64,000 nucleotides of DNA from Macrotrachela quadricornifera (lineage: Eukaryota > Rotifera > Eurotatoria > Philodinida > Philodinidae): contig JAJEKB010019319.1 in the NCBI GenBank assembly GCA_022393335.1, forward strand, positions 59,595 to 123,594, written 5' to 3'. This document shows positions 45,039 to 57,700 of this stretch, piece after piece. Made by a program: the position numbers and the translations under genes. Below the pieces are notes generated by a model that did not search any database, had not been told where the DNA came from, and saw nothing but the letters and a program-made list of their open reading frames with translations. How positions within the stretch are numbered: the first letter of the stretch is position 1; each line of letters opens with the position of its first letter.

Positions 45039-45095
45039 TAATTACCACTGCCGGTTTCGATCCTAATTAATAAGATCAATCATCAGGTGGTATAG
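45039..45095 (-). ncRNA. Hammerhead-like motif, degenerate
   Basis: The minus strand reads TACCAC-CTGATGA, then a stem with GATC/GATC, then GAAACCGGCA and GTGGTA. Stem I is 6 perfect base pairs (TACCAC/GTGGTA). The cleavage triplet is GCA rather than NUH and stem II is offset, so it is probably inactive. Confidence 0.5.
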
Positions 45096-45696
45096 AAATT
45101 GCGCTTAAAATTTGTTCAAATTTACGAGGATTATGAAGAAGTGGAGGCATTTTAAATAATAATATAGGTATACTCTGAGTGTTTAAACTATGAGTTAGGA
45201 TGGAAAAGCATTTGTGCGGCAAATAGGTGTTTAGCGCATGGTGTATTACAGAATATTTTTTTTGTAGCTTTGAATTTGAAGGAAATATAGTCTGATAAAA
45301 ATTGAACCTTAATTTTAGTTTTTAGCATTAAGTATAGTTCCGTAAGTTTTCTCGATTAGTTGGTTGAATAATATATTATTTTATTTAAACGAAAAAAAAT
45401 GATATATATAGTGAGCAACTAATGTGAATGTGGTTACACAGATTGTTTGTTGTTTTCATGAACACTTTGTATATTTCCATTGGTAGAAATTTTTTGTTAT
45501 CGAGAGAAGACGATTTAAACGTTCGAACAATCTGAAATGGGGAAAAAGGATTTGTAGGAGATTGTAAGTTTCATTTTGTAAATTTAAAAAGATATTGTAA
45601 GGTTTAATGATGCTTACTCATTCCGTATATGTAGAGATTCGTCCGATATATTTCTTCGAGCGGGTGAGGGTGAGGATGAGAGTGAGTATGAATAAT

Positions 45697-45757
45697 TAAA
45701 CTACCACATTCCAAGGAATTCTTCCTTATTCAAGGGAGAATCATCAGGTGGTTTATA
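45697..45757 (-). ncRNA. Hammerhead-like relic
   Basis: ACCAC-CTGATGA and GTGGT (stem I) are kept. A 9-bp stem II (TTCTCCCTT/AAGGAAGAA, one mismatch) is visible, but the GAAA core has been lost. Confidence 0.35.
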
Positions 45758-45764
45758 TTCTGCA

Positions 45765-45768
45765 TTAA
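45765..45768. repeat. TTAA target site, left
   Basis: TTAA directly before GGCTCCCCTCCC, paired with TTAA at 49088-49091. Confidence 0.7.
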
Positions 45769-48700
45769 GGCTCCCCTCCCACCCTAACTTGACTTTTTGC
45801 TTTCTCTAGTCCAATCTTGCTGAAATTTTTACAGGACGTGTATCTCGGGCTAGGTGCTTCACAGTAAAAATTTCAGCTCGAAATATTGAGTCTACGCAGA
45901 GATACCTTCAGATTAAGAGTCAAAAGTGGGCTTCGGCGTTATTAAAATTTCTCTGCCATTTCAAACGCTAGAGAGCTCGGGTTGGTTTTAAAATGCAGCC
46001 TAGATCCGAGACTACAACTTGACAGAGGCCGACTTTTTTTTGTGCTGCAATATCTTTTTTTTTTAAAACTTACTTCATAAGATATGATAAGAACAGGACG
46101 TTTATTGTAAAATAATTGAATCTTATGAAATATTAAACATAAAATCAAAATTTTCGGCTCTGTCAAGCTGTAGCGCTGAACATTCTCTTCATTTTGGCAC
46201 CAACCCCAGCTGTCTAGCGTTTAAAATGGTGGAGAAATTTAATAATACGAAAACGCAAAGACGAAAAATCACATTTTGAGAAAAACGCAAAAGAAGTTTT
46301 GGAAGTGTAATTCAAGGTTTTTTCTACGGTAAAATGGTGTAAAAAGAAGTTTTAAGTAATTTCACGTAGATTATCGATTAGAAGGAATTAAGTGGACGCA
46401 CCAAAGACGGTAACTATGTAAAGAAAAAAATTAGAAAATCATAACTAGTTAGAAAATAATATCATCATAATATGTCATAAAAACTACATATGAGCAATCT
46501 TAGATAAATGATGGTGAGGTAAGAAAAACTAATCATCGCCTCCAAGTTCATAATCACTACATGGGTCATCTTCGGACAGGACCAACGCGTTTAAATTATC
46601 ATTAATATCACCAACACTATCGTCATTTAGGTCTAGAACAAATGGAATTTCATCACCACTTTCGCTTGAAGAGATTTTAGTAGCAGCAGTTGTTGTTGTT
46701 GTTTTTGCTCGTTTTAAACGTCTTTTTTCCACTTTCGAACTAAAAGATTTCCTCTCTTCAGCAAGTCCACTGAAACATTGAGCAGAATAATAACCCATAG
46801 ATGGGAAGATGCTTGTAAATAATTTATCTAAAGAATCATAGCCATCGTTGTAAATGATTGTTGAAAGGCCAAATCCAATACGGAGAATTGTTGATGAACA
46901 GTAACGATGCTGAGGTACCATCGTCCATAATAATGAGTGGAATGCCTCGTTCGCAGTTTGAGAACCACCACCTAGCACAGGTGCTAAACTAGTGCAAGAA
47001 CACAACTCTTCAAACACTGGCTTGACCAGATCTAAGCATGCTTGTGAAATGTTGGTTTTTGAATTATGATTAAATCGTTCACTATTTGACGTTGCTTGAA
47101 GGTATTTGCACCATTTAGGATCACACCATTCATGCACCGGCTGCTCGTCTGTGGAATAATGATGCTTAAAAATTGCCCATGATTTTTGATAGAATTTATC
47201 TAAATCAGTTTTAGATTCACGTATGGCTTTAGCGAAATAAATTTTAAACTTGATTGCTTGAGCATCAGTCATGCGTCCTTTACCACTAAATTTTTTCCCA
47301 TCAGACAAGATCCGATCCTTATTCTCTTGCTTGCCCTTCTTAATACGACCCAACATCCGTTTTGCAAAATGATTTGTATCTTCGAGTTTTTTAATAGTAA
47401 CACCAGAATATGGAGGATTATCAGTTAAGTATTTCTGTACTTTAGCATCACCATCGCCAATATAAGAAACATATTTTACTTTATATTTTGATAAAGACCG
47501 GCAAAACATTTTATGGATCATCTCTTTTTCCATTCCACCCGATGTTCCTGAATTTGAAAGACTTTTGCGATAAAGTAGTATTCAATTAATAACAGCTTAC
47601 CTGTATAATTCAATTGACATTCATGATTCTCCTGAAAAGTACGTAGTAAATCAGAACTGACATTACGTAGACTTTCTGCCCCTTGACATTTAGAACACTT
47701 TTTGGAACACCAATTAGTATTACAATTTTTGGACGTGTTGTAGTTGAACACAAAGCTGAGATTCCATGAAGGCTGGAAAATCCACGAGTGAGCCACGCAT
47801 TGTCTCCACTTATTGTTAAATATCGTACACCTCCAGCTTCAACGACTGCTTCTTCAACAGCAGCTATCATTGATTGCTCTTGAGCTTTTTCTACATAATT
47901 TTAAATAAATTCTTGTGCTTCACAATACTTTTGTACCTGAACTGGTGGTGGTAGATTTAAAGCACCTAGTAATTTCACTAATCCATTACGACCTAAACCA
48001 CATAAAGTACCACCAATCGCTAATCGAACATTTATATCATGACATCTACTATTTAGTATTTCTGGTGATGAACATAAATGAGTGAGAAATCCACAACTAT
48101 GACATTTAAATTCAAGTTACATGTACAATCCATTTCGTTCTTTAACAAACACAGATCCATCCCATAAATTCTTGCATTCAGAACATACAAATTGTTGTAG
48201 TAATGAGATTAAAGAATTCAGATGAATAATTAGATAAAAATCCATATTATCTTCAATATTTCCTATGCTTGATCTGGACTGATTTTGTACTGAGTTCGTT
48301 GATTCTTCGTCGATGTCTGATGATGATGATGATGATGATGAATAACCACGCTTCCTGTTTAGATTTTCCGACCGATTTCGTTTGATAATAGATCTTCTAC
48401 TTTTCTTGTTGTAACAAACACTTCTTTTGCCCATTGAAACGTTTATTTTTACGATAAAAATATGAGTTATTACACGTATTGCTGTTTAATACAAGTAGTG
48501 AGAAATATATATCGCGTTTATTTTATAAGTGAGTAAAATGACAACAGGAGTGATACCACATATATATGTGTGTGAAGAGCATACGGAATAATCCATAGAA
48601 CGAGATGAATATACCAAAGAAAAGAAAGGAATATGTATAGGACGCATGGAATTTGCCAAAGAACGAAAAGAAAAGAATGAGTGTGTGAAAGGAAAAACAA

Positions 48701-49087
48701 CAATACAGACTATTCCAACATAAAAAAAGAAGTGATGAGGAATAATCCTACAGTTAATGTAGGTTCATTCCATTGTGCCATTTCTATATTCGCAAAGCGC
48801 GATGCGTATCAAGTTATCATACAGAGTAATACATAACTGGCATGATAATTACTGTCAAAACTCAGTAGAGAAGCTCAAAAACCTTCAAAAATCAATTTTT
48901 TTCGAGAAAATGTTATTTTGTAGAGTATGAGGTTCCAGAAAAAATTATGTTACACCTTCAAAACTCATCGTAAAATCAACGAACTATAGTGCGTTCGATA
49001 GCCCACGGTTTACTCTATCTGATACACTATTTTTTAAAAAATCGAAAAATTTGACGAAAATCGACTTTTTAGGGTGGGAGGGGGGCC
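45769..49087. mobile_element. Kolobok-like DNA transposon (TTAA target)
   Basis: A 3,319-bp element between TTAA copies. Its TIRs begin GGC(T/C)CCCCTCCCACCCTAA on both sides. Its only coding content is the minus-strand Mutator-domain transposase relic. A TTAA duplication is typical of piggyBac and Kolobok; the protein is not piggyBac-like, which points to Kolobok. That last step is inference. Confidence 0.7.
46529..48434 (-). pseudogene. Mutator-domain/Kolobok-like transposase, disrupted
   Basis: The reading starts MGKRSVCYNKKSRR at 48434 with a Ser/Asp-rich patch and a CSECKNLW / CHSCGF cysteine motif. It continues NSRCHDINVRLAIGGTLCGL, KLLGALNLPPPVQVQ, then ISGDNAWLTRGFSSLHGIS and CNTNWCSKKCSKC. 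After a 53-nt intron (47548-47600) it reads TGTSGGMEKEMIH and YVSYIGDGDAKVQKYL. It goes on NPPYSGVTIKKLEDTNHFAK, with the 3' part reaching an acidic tail. Order and spacing (D-x-W-x-x-RG, GDGD, NHFAKR) match the Mutator-like transposase domain I know from many invertebrate proteins. Damage consists of TAA at 48117, TAA at 47901 and a frameshift near 47745. The final exon (46529-47547) is fully open. Confidence 0.75.
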
Positions 49088-49091
49088 TTAA
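49088..49091. repeat. TTAA target site, right
   Basis: TTAA directly after the inverted GGGTGGGAGGGGGGCC end. Confidence 0.7.
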
Positions 49092-50419
49092 ACACAGTAA
49101 ACAAGCAAGAGAGATTTGTCTGTCTAAGGATGGTATCTACCCTTCTGCTGGCAAATTACGTTCAATCTCGCTATTATTGAATCTAGCGAAATGATATAAG
49201 AGAATGATTGTAGAGAGAATCGAATGACGGAGTGTTGATAATAGATTAAATATAGATGAACTATTCGGATTTACTTCGAATCGAAGACTTTAAACTTGTA
49301 TGCTGTCTTCAGTCGAAGATCTACAAATAGCTGCAGCTGCTCCTAATCATCTAATTCTGATCATCTTCGTGGATTTTTTCACTTCATTTGACTGAATGTG
49401 CTATTCCACCTTAAATTTAAGTATAAGGATGGATATTATCATGAAGCAGTTTGATACATACTGTGCCTGATAATCTTCCTTTTATTAACTTTCTGTATAA
49501 GAATACCAACATTTGATTAAAACAAAACATTATTTTCGATTCAGATCTATTTCGACGAATAATCGTCTTTGACGGTTCATTTTCACTAATTTATGTAGCG
49601 TCATTGAGCTTTCAACAAATCTACATATAGTAAATCCATGTCTCATCATCAATGATGATATCAGACAATCTTTATTCTCCATTTCGAAATCTTGCTAGAT
49701 TTTGACGATAAATTCTAAATCATTGTTGCTTCTATACATCACTAAGTTTATGAGTAATCCAGCCTGATATAACTTTGCTCATCTATAAACAGTCATAAAT
49801 GATTCGTTCTATAGTACCATGAATGAGAGAAGTCTCAACAATGATATCATCTACGATAATTTGTCGAACATATTCAATATTTTTGTCATAAATATCGAAA
49901 TCGGACGACCACATAGAAAGTGATCATTAACCTCTTTAGTCCCATAGTGGCAAAAATGCTACACATGTTTTATAATTATTTGACACAACATTATGTATAA
50001 AAATCACTACGTAATCTATTAGAATGAAGTAGAGAAACCTATAGAATCCTCCCGAACTACCTATGAAATAGATGTCGGAGGATAGATTAAAATTCAGGAC
50101 AATTAAAAATTGTCCTAGTACAGATTAAAATTTTGATTCGAACTTGGGCAGATTAAAATATTGGAAGAATAAATAGAAAATCTCAAAATGTTTCACTTTT
50201 GTATCAGAATCAGCGTTAAATTGATTTTGAAAAAGAAACATTTTCTATAGACTAAAAGTCCTTAGCAATAAATGGAACATGTAGTAATATATATCTTTTA
50301 CATGTCCAAACGCCTTTGAAGTGGGACTTCGGTATATTCACCCGTTCATCAATATTTTTGTGCGTTTTTGCATGTAACGTCTAGTGAGGTTGTAACAAAA
50401 ATCAGATAGCTGTTAACAG
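49092..50419. other. Noncoding stretch
   Basis: No recognisable gene. Scattered words such as gatgatatca and gattaaaat recur but no array is formed. The 5' end of the following transposase is expected just upstream of 50420, but I could not identify an earlier exon. Confidence 0.4.
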
Positions 50420-51615
50420 GCTATGGATGAGTCCTTACACAAGTTTGTCGCTTCAAACCATTGGCTGTGCACCTTTAAACACAAACACAATATTATCTCA
50501 CGCAAGATAACAAAGGTGAAAGATTTGTAACCATTTGTATGACTTTTTGGAAAATAGCTTTCTCTTCTAAAACCTGATAAGCATGAAAAAAGAGGCTTTC
50601 CTAAGTTTCAGACTTTTCAGTTTTGCACAGCTGTCGTTTGTTCTAAAATTCCTTGAAATCAAACTTAATGAATGTATTTGTTTTTTATAGATTGTAACGA
50701 AGCGCCACATAGATGATGAAGAAACGATTAAGACTTCGGTCGAGCAGTTCGTAGCTGAGGTTCGCAGACGTTTGCCACAGTACGAAGAACACGAAGTGAT
50801 GAACACGGATCAAAGTGGAATCCAGCTCAAATTCCATTCTACCCGAACATTAAGCTATGAGGGGGAGAAAGTAACAGTTGCATCCGTTCGCTCTGTGAAT
50901 GCCACTACCCATAGTTATACCGCGCAGCCAACAATTACACTCGACGGTCACCTTTTCTTGCCGCTTTACCTTTGCCTGAAAGAACCCAAAGGACACCTGA
51001 GCGACCAAATTCGCTCACGTCTTTTCAAGGCGTCGAATGTGGTGATCACCTGCAGCAGTTCTCGAAAAGCTCACAACATCCTTGGTTGAGTACTGGCGCG
51101 ATCATGTACTCCTTCCGTCGTTAGGAAAATATCAAAAGTTCCTACTCATTTCGGACTGTTGGGGTGGACAGACAGATGGAAAGGGATTATACGATCATAT
51201 CCCCGGGTGCACAAGACTAAAGATACCGAGGAAAACGACGGATCGAATTCAGCCACTAGATGTCTTTTTCAACAGGCAGATGAAAATAATTCCTCGACGA
51301 TTATACGATCGCGTGTTACTTAATGAACTTGATATCAACATGAGCGAACGGAATAATATAATCCTTCTCATGTCTCTTACGCACAACCAACTGTCTGCCA
51401 AAGTGTTTCGTCCAATGATTCGATACGCATGGTATGCGAGTGGTTACAGAGACAACCATTCCAAATCCTTCAAAATAGTGGGCGAGGTGTGTTTTTCTTT
51501 CGATGCGACAAGATGTGCTATACCTTCGTGTGATGCAGCTCCTTTTATCTGCTGTAGCTGGTGTGACAAACCGTTATGTTTAAATCACTTTTTTCTGAAT
51601 TATCATTTTCATTGA
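50420..51615 (+). pseudogene. Tc5/pogo-type transposase (DDE_1), frameshifted
   Basis: Exon 50420-50515 encodes MDESLHKFVASNHWLCTFK, then HKHNIISRKITK, the signature of the Tc5/CENP-B helix-turn-helix. A GT..AG intron leads to exon 50691 (IVTKRHIDDEETIKTSVEQF). The DDE_1 catalytic core follows: EVMNTDQSGIQ (first D), LLISDCWGGQTD (second D) and TTDRIQPLDVFFNRQMKII (the QPLDV block). The C-terminus is Cys/His-rich (IPSCDAAPFICCSWCDKPLC, then LNHFF), a likely zinc knuckle. A one-base frameshift at ~51083-51089 splits the gene between NIL and VEYWRDH. No start exon or TIRs were found. Pogo/Tc5 transposases cut and paste DNA in the nucleus; this copy is probably dead. Confidence 0.7.
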
Positions 51616-53655
51616 TTCACTCTTCTGCGGGCTTTTCCGGTGTATAATTAAACCAAATACGAAATGAAGAATCTTGAGTGTTCTATGGCTCGATGAACAG
51701 TCAATAGAGGTGGTACTGATAAGATATGATCTAGCATCAAATACAGAATAGGCTGCAGATGCAGTGTGCGAAGCTCTCAAAAATTTCCACCTGAATACTG
51801 TACTGCTCTCTAAAAATGATAATTTTTCATTTCAGTCTCTTTTCGTATGTATCTTGAGAATTCCATATATTAGGAATAAAGGTACGAGGACACAAATCCT
51901 CTTGAGGTTTTTCATACCTCATTGAGGTCTACCTATCGCCAAAAGATGAGACCTAAAAGTCTTAAACACCTCGGGAAGTTCCCTCGTGAGTGTACTCAGG
52001 TGTGTTCGTTTCATGAGATAGCCTTCAAGGATTCGGTCAAGTTTGATTTAGGATTCGACTGAGGATTCGTTCTAGCTCTTGGTCGGATTTTTGTCTGAAT
52101 CGAGTTTGCAGGATCCTGCTGAGATTCACTGTCAATCTTTAGCGGGATCCTGACAAAAACCATAGAGAGAATTTCATCAAGATTTCATCAAATTTGAGCC
52201 AAGATCTCTTCTGAATCCTGACACGAGGATCCTGCCAAGAATTATGCTTATATCAGAGAAAGCCCATGTCAGGAATAAAAGCAGATTAGTCAGAATCCTC
52301 AACTAAGAAATCGTGTCAAATTTCGATCAGAATCCTGAGCGGAACTGTTATAGGACAAGTATTTCTAATGGTTTAAAAAATATAAGTATGATCAGGATCT
52401 TGATAAGAAAACACTAGGAGCCAGTTAATATCTTTCCAGGTTTGTGTTCATAGAGTAACATTCAAAATTTAATTTTCAGGATCCCATCAGAAACCTAGCA
52501 AGAATGACTGAAACGATTCTCTCACGTTTTTCGTTAGTTTCATCAGGTCATAATCCTTTCAAGATTTGTAAATCTACCCCTAGGCTCAATCATGGACGTT
52601 CCTGAAGAAATCTTGCCAGGTTTTTCCAGGATCCTGTCTAGATTAACTGAGAATTCTCTTGCAATTCCTTGTGTTTTCTTTGTTACAAGATTCGATCAAA
52701 CTTAATTTAGGATCCTGTTTTGAATTCGTGTCTTCTCCTTTTCACAAGATATGTCATGGTCAACTACGATCTCGATCAAGATTTTTCAGGTTCCTATCTT
52801 GGATTAAATAATGGTTTGTTGCATCAGGATCTGTTCAAAATTTCTCTCAGTTCTTGTCTAGGAACTTAGTAGGAATATTGAAATAAAATTATATCAAGAT
52901 TTCATCAAGCTTTTTCCTAGATTCATCGAACAAATTCACCTCATAATTCTTTCAAGATTTGACGACAGATTTGAGACAGTTCTTGGCACGAAAAGGTACA
53001 GCAATCATATATAGGTATAGATATAAAAAATCTTGCAAAACGCTAAATCCGATCCTGATCAATTTCATGGTTCACATCATCACAATATAGTGTTTTAAAT
53101 TAGTCTAGAATCGTATCAGGATACAGCCATCTTAAGACCTGTCGAACCTTACTACAAAAATATTAACTTTCATAAGGATCATGGCACGAAAATATGGAGA
53201 ACCTATTAGGATCTTCGAAAGCTTTATTTTACTGCCACTCTAATTTTGTTTGCAGGGTCTTGATAGGATTCTTACATACTTCTCTTCTAAATTTCTATAA
53301 TACAATATAAAGGATTTGTACAAGATGTTGATTAAATTTCTTTAAGGATCCGTACATGATCCTCATATCTCTTGGAATAAATAGGTATGAGGAAAGATTC
53401 TATAATCGAACTAGTATTATTCTTAGCAGACTGTTAGAAGTTGACAGGATCTTAGCTTTATATTTTATAAAATGTTTTATGTATTGAAGTGCAACAAAGA
53501 TTCGGATCATGTTCAAGATCTCAGTCGAATTTTATTAGAATAATTCAATAAATGAAAACATGATATTATATATAAAAAATATTTAAGATTTGTTCGAGAA
53601 TTTCAAGGAAATGATAAAACATTATTTCAAAATATATCCAATTTAGTTTGAATAT
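51616..53655. repeat. Degenerate GATCCTG-rich repeat field
   Basis: Words aggatcctg(t/a)c, gatcttga, caagattt and gaatcctg recur every 30-70 bp with no fixed period. There is no reading frame. It continues beyond the hAT insertion to about 56450 and resembles 22430-22780. Confidence 0.6.
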
Positions 53656-53663
53656 CTGTAGGG
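53656..53663. repeat. Target-site duplication, left
   Basis: CTGTAGGG, identical to 54766-54773. Confidence 0.8.
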
Positions 53664-54765
53664 CAGAGCTAGGACGAGTACAAGTACTGCAAGTAAAAGT
53701 ATTTTACTTGTACTTGCAAAAATGTACTTGATACTTGTACTTGTACTTTGTGGCAAGTACTTGTTACTTGTACTTGTACTTGTCGAAAAGTACTTGGTAC
53801 TTGTACTTGTACTTATCGAAAAGTACTTGGTACTTGTACTTGTACTTCAAGGCGTATACTTTTGTACTTGTGCATAAGTTTAAAAAAGAAGAACTTTGTA
53901 CGTATATTCGAGATATGTGTACGATACATTATGGAAGTAGAACAAAAAGACATTAATGGATTTTTAAAGATTACTCATATATTGCGAGATTACAACATAA
54001 TTGAATATCAAAATGTAATAACTGAAATTTGTATTCCGGTATACTATTTTATTCATTGCAGATAATCTGCAGATATCGTCTATTACACATGTTTGCATTT
54101 CCTCGAAGTAATGATGAACATCATAGAATGCTTACGCCTGTGCAATCTACCTTTGGATCCTCAAATACTATATATTGGGATACCTTTGGGTCCTTAATTA
54201 CTACATATTAGGAGTATTCCCGGTCGTCAAGAGCTATCTGCCTGACTCTAGTCGGAACCTTAATCTCTAAAATGAATGTCTTTGCCGGCAGGATATTAGT
54301 TCAAATTTACAGTCAAGGAACCTAGTGAATCGCCTGGATCCACGTTACTTGTACTTCAGAGGACATGCACATCATTTGTAATTGAAATACATCAAGGAAG
54401 TGAAAATAACGATAATCTTTCTAGTATTTTGAGTAACTATCAACGTTCCGACAAAGCTAAACGATACATTAGTCACCATTAAAGATGTCGTTCCGTCATT
54501 AAAGTGTGAGTACCAAGTACTTTTCTGAAAGTTCAAGTACAAGTACCAAGTACTTTTCGGAAAGTCCAAGTCCAAGTACCAAGTACTTTTCAGAAAGTAC
54601 AAGTACAGGTACCAAGTATTTTTCGGAAAGTACAAATACAAGTACCAAGTACATTTTTGCAAGTACAAGTAAAAGTACCAAGTACATGTATGAATACTTG
54701 TACTTGTACTTTTTACTTGAAAAAGTACAAAAAGTACAAGTACAAATACTTGCGTCCTAGCTCTG
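53664..54765. mobile_element. Non-autonomous hAT element with AAGTACTTGT arms
   Basis: A 1,102-bp element with 8-bp duplications CTGTAGGG and inverted tips CAGAGCTAGGACG. Each arm is filled with aagtacttgg/tacttgtact minisatellite in opposite orientation, so the arms could fold into a long hairpin. The 550-bp centre has no transposase. An 8-bp duplication with CAGAG tips fits the hAT superfamily. Confidence 0.75.
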
Positions 54766-54773
54766 CTGTAGGG
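54766..54773. repeat. Target-site duplication, right
   Basis: CTGTAGGG directly after the right tip of the hAT element. Confidence 0.8.
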
Positions 54774-57700
54774 TTTGTTTGGCAGAGATAAGAAGTATAT
54801 CCTAGAAAGATCCTGTCAAGTTTGAATAGAATTTCATCTGTTTATCCAGTTATTTCAATTTTTAGAAATTTCTGAAAAACGCCTTCAAGATCCTTTTATA
54901 TTCCTTTCAAGATCGATCTGATTCCGTTTCTACCTATACGACAATGCATATCATCAAGCTCTTGAGAAGAAAATGACATGATTTAATCAAGATTCTGTCT
55001 CGAATATTTTTTTTTCATTTTTTTTTGTGTGCTGTTCAAGATCCTTTAAAGAAACAAAGTTCAGCAATTATATAACATAATATTCAAATCTCGTAAGGGT
55101 TGCTTCAGGTCTATAACTGAATATGAAATAAAATAATTGAGAAGACTCAAAGAAGGATTTTGGATTTTACTCAATTACATGTTATTGTTCTTTTTCTTGT
55201 TTTATTGTTAAATAAAGTTTATTGAGATTCAAGAAGTTTTATTATGTTACCTCTCTTCATTTTCGATGTTGTTTTTCTATTCCTTTTTGTGATAATTGTG
55301 TGATTCTTACAAACTATTCGTTTGCTCACGAGCACAATTAAATAAAAATTAGAAATAAAAAAAATATATTTAAATTGATCAGAACATATTCGAAAATATA
55401 TAAGAGGATATAAAATTAAACATAAAATCGTGCCTCATTCAAGTTTAAAACGAGAACACAGTGCAGCTGGATTAGCTGTTCAGTTCATGAACTGAAGGGC
55501 TAGAGTTCAAATCTCTATGTGTTCATATTTGTCTGTTCTGTTTAGATAATCTTGCAACGATCCTGACACAATAATTCAATGATCTTGGTAAGTTCTAATC
55601 TTGTACTAGCCTAATTAAATGCTATATATTGGCTTATTGTAGACTCCTGAACAAAACTAGGAAGAATGTTAGGAAGACTAGTATACGAAGTATAAAGAAT
55701 CCGAAACAGATCTTGAAACAGATTTTTTTCACATAGTACTTGAAAATCCTGAAAGGATCAGTCAAAGATCTTCAGATCATCCAGATAGTCTTTGAATAAA
55801 CCTGGTGTATATCTTGACTAGATCCTGAAAAAGTATGACAATACACTTCTTTCTATTTTCATGATGCACCTGTTTCCTAGAACAATCCTTGTATGTAGCC
55901 TCTGATAATCGTACCACCGTCCTTTTTTCCTGATATGAATCTCGACAGGTTCTGACTAAACCGTGGCTACACGCTTTTTCCAGGATTTTTAGGTTTCTTG
56001 ATCAGATCTTGATTATAAACTAATAGTAATCAGCTAAAAATCTTGTTTCACTCTTGATGTAAATCTTGGCACGATCCTAATAAACTGTGGCTACACGCTT
56101 CTTTCAGGATTCTTGGATTTCCCGGTCAGATCTTGATTGTAAAACAATAATGTTTGAGCAAAAATCCTTATGAATTCATGATATAAATCCTGAGAAGATT
56201 CTAAAAAATAGCTGCTACCGGTTTCTTCCAGGACTTTCGGACATCCTGGTCATATCCTAATTGCAAAATAATAATGTTCAGCTAAAAGTCTTAGCGAATT
56301 CTTGATATAATTCCTAAAAGAACCCTGAAAAAAACCGACTACACGATTCTTTCAGGATCTAAGCGTTTGCTCAGGAGAAAAAACCCAAATCTTTGCCAGA
56401 TTCTGACCAAAAATGACAAAGATCTAGTGCTGAAGTAACAAGGATTTTCCCTAGGGCTGTTGATTCAGTTTTTTATCACTTTCTTGAAGATTGTCTTCCA
56501 TAAACAAAATATTAAGTTCAGCCTTCCCAAGCCTAATGACTCTATCGTCACTTTCAGGTGAAAATATCCCGGTATATTTTTATTCTGAAAATTTTCTTGA
56601 TATTTTCTAGTGATGGAGATGATCTAATTTAATTCACAGTATAACCTTGCATCAATTGGCGCTGTACTCATACTATGCGCAGGTCTTTCTACAAAAATTC
56701 TTTTTTTGAATATAATCTAATTTAATTGAGTGAGCAACAATACATAGATGCTGAAAATTCATAGTATTCAAGGTCTAAAGTAATTCCAGTTACTATTGAT
56801 CGAAGATTCCTCGAAGGATAACTGATTTGTGAATTTAAATCAATAGTGAGCAAAGAAAAGTTTAAAAAACACAAATCTCAATTTGAGAGTGGTTTTTTGA
56901 TCGGTTAAGTTTTTCTAGAACTTCGACGCATCGGTATTTTCAAATGAACGACAATTTTTCATAAATTTGAACTAATTTCAAATACGTTTTGAAAAAAGTA
57001 TCTGTCTGCGAGTTCAATTCTCGCAAGGCTATTTTGAAGAAGGTGTTGCACTTTGTATTCCAAAAACACGCCACTTGCAACATATTCTCATTTAATGTAG
57101 TGTTCCATCTTCTCTAGCTAATTTCTGCATCAATTAGTAAGACATGATTTAATCTTCACGATCCTTTACTTTAGCATAAACTCATCTCAATTCTATTACA
57201 AATTTTACCTTCAAAGATCAGGTTTTTGATCAAAACTGATTTTGTCAAGGTTACTCTAAATAAGTGCAACAACTGCAGAAGGGAATTTTTGCTGCATAGT
57301 GATCTGATTAAGATCAAATTGTGAAAAAAGTTTAGGTTTTCAGTTCGTCGCAATCAGAAGATAAAATGTGGCAAACTAGGCACTTGATCTTCAGTGGATG
57401 ATACCTGGAGAAAGTAAAAGCTTAATCGGTTAATCTGAACTATGGCTATCAATTATGTAATGCCTATTCTTGTCGTCCAGATTAAAGACTACCGTATATG
57501 AGAAGGCCATTGCTAAGAAAAGATTCAAAGATTGAGCTATATACCCATGATTTATTTATGGACGTTTTTACTCAAAATCCAGAGATTTACGAACATTTTC
57601 TGAGATTTCAGAGAATTTTCGAGATCTTCTAAATGATTTTTGAGAGAGTTGTTGTGCATAGAAATTGACATTTTGTTCAAAATATACAAGAATATAATTA

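Larger units (their letters stand above)
44720..45764 (-). mobile_element. Probable Penelope/terminon-type remnant carrying hammerhead motifs
   Basis: The region has no ORF but contains three minus-strand hammerhead-ribozyme-like motifs. Two are followed on that strand by the same C-rich block (tatactcaccc...ctcaccctca), ~830 bp apart, like a direct repeat. Hammerhead ribozymes are known in Penelope-like elements, including the bdelloid telomere-associated ones. Assignment rests on the motifs only, as no reverse transcriptase is present here. Confidence 0.45.

Noticed and set aside
53735..54760. Several 60-105-codon ORFs with repeating YLYLYLSKSTW or STKYFSES peptides
   Set aside because: They are translations of the aagtacttgt minisatellite arms of the hAT element.
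57003..57030. T-arm-like hairpin gcgagttcaattctcgc
   Set aside because: The expected 5' half of a tRNA is missing upstream; a fragment at most.
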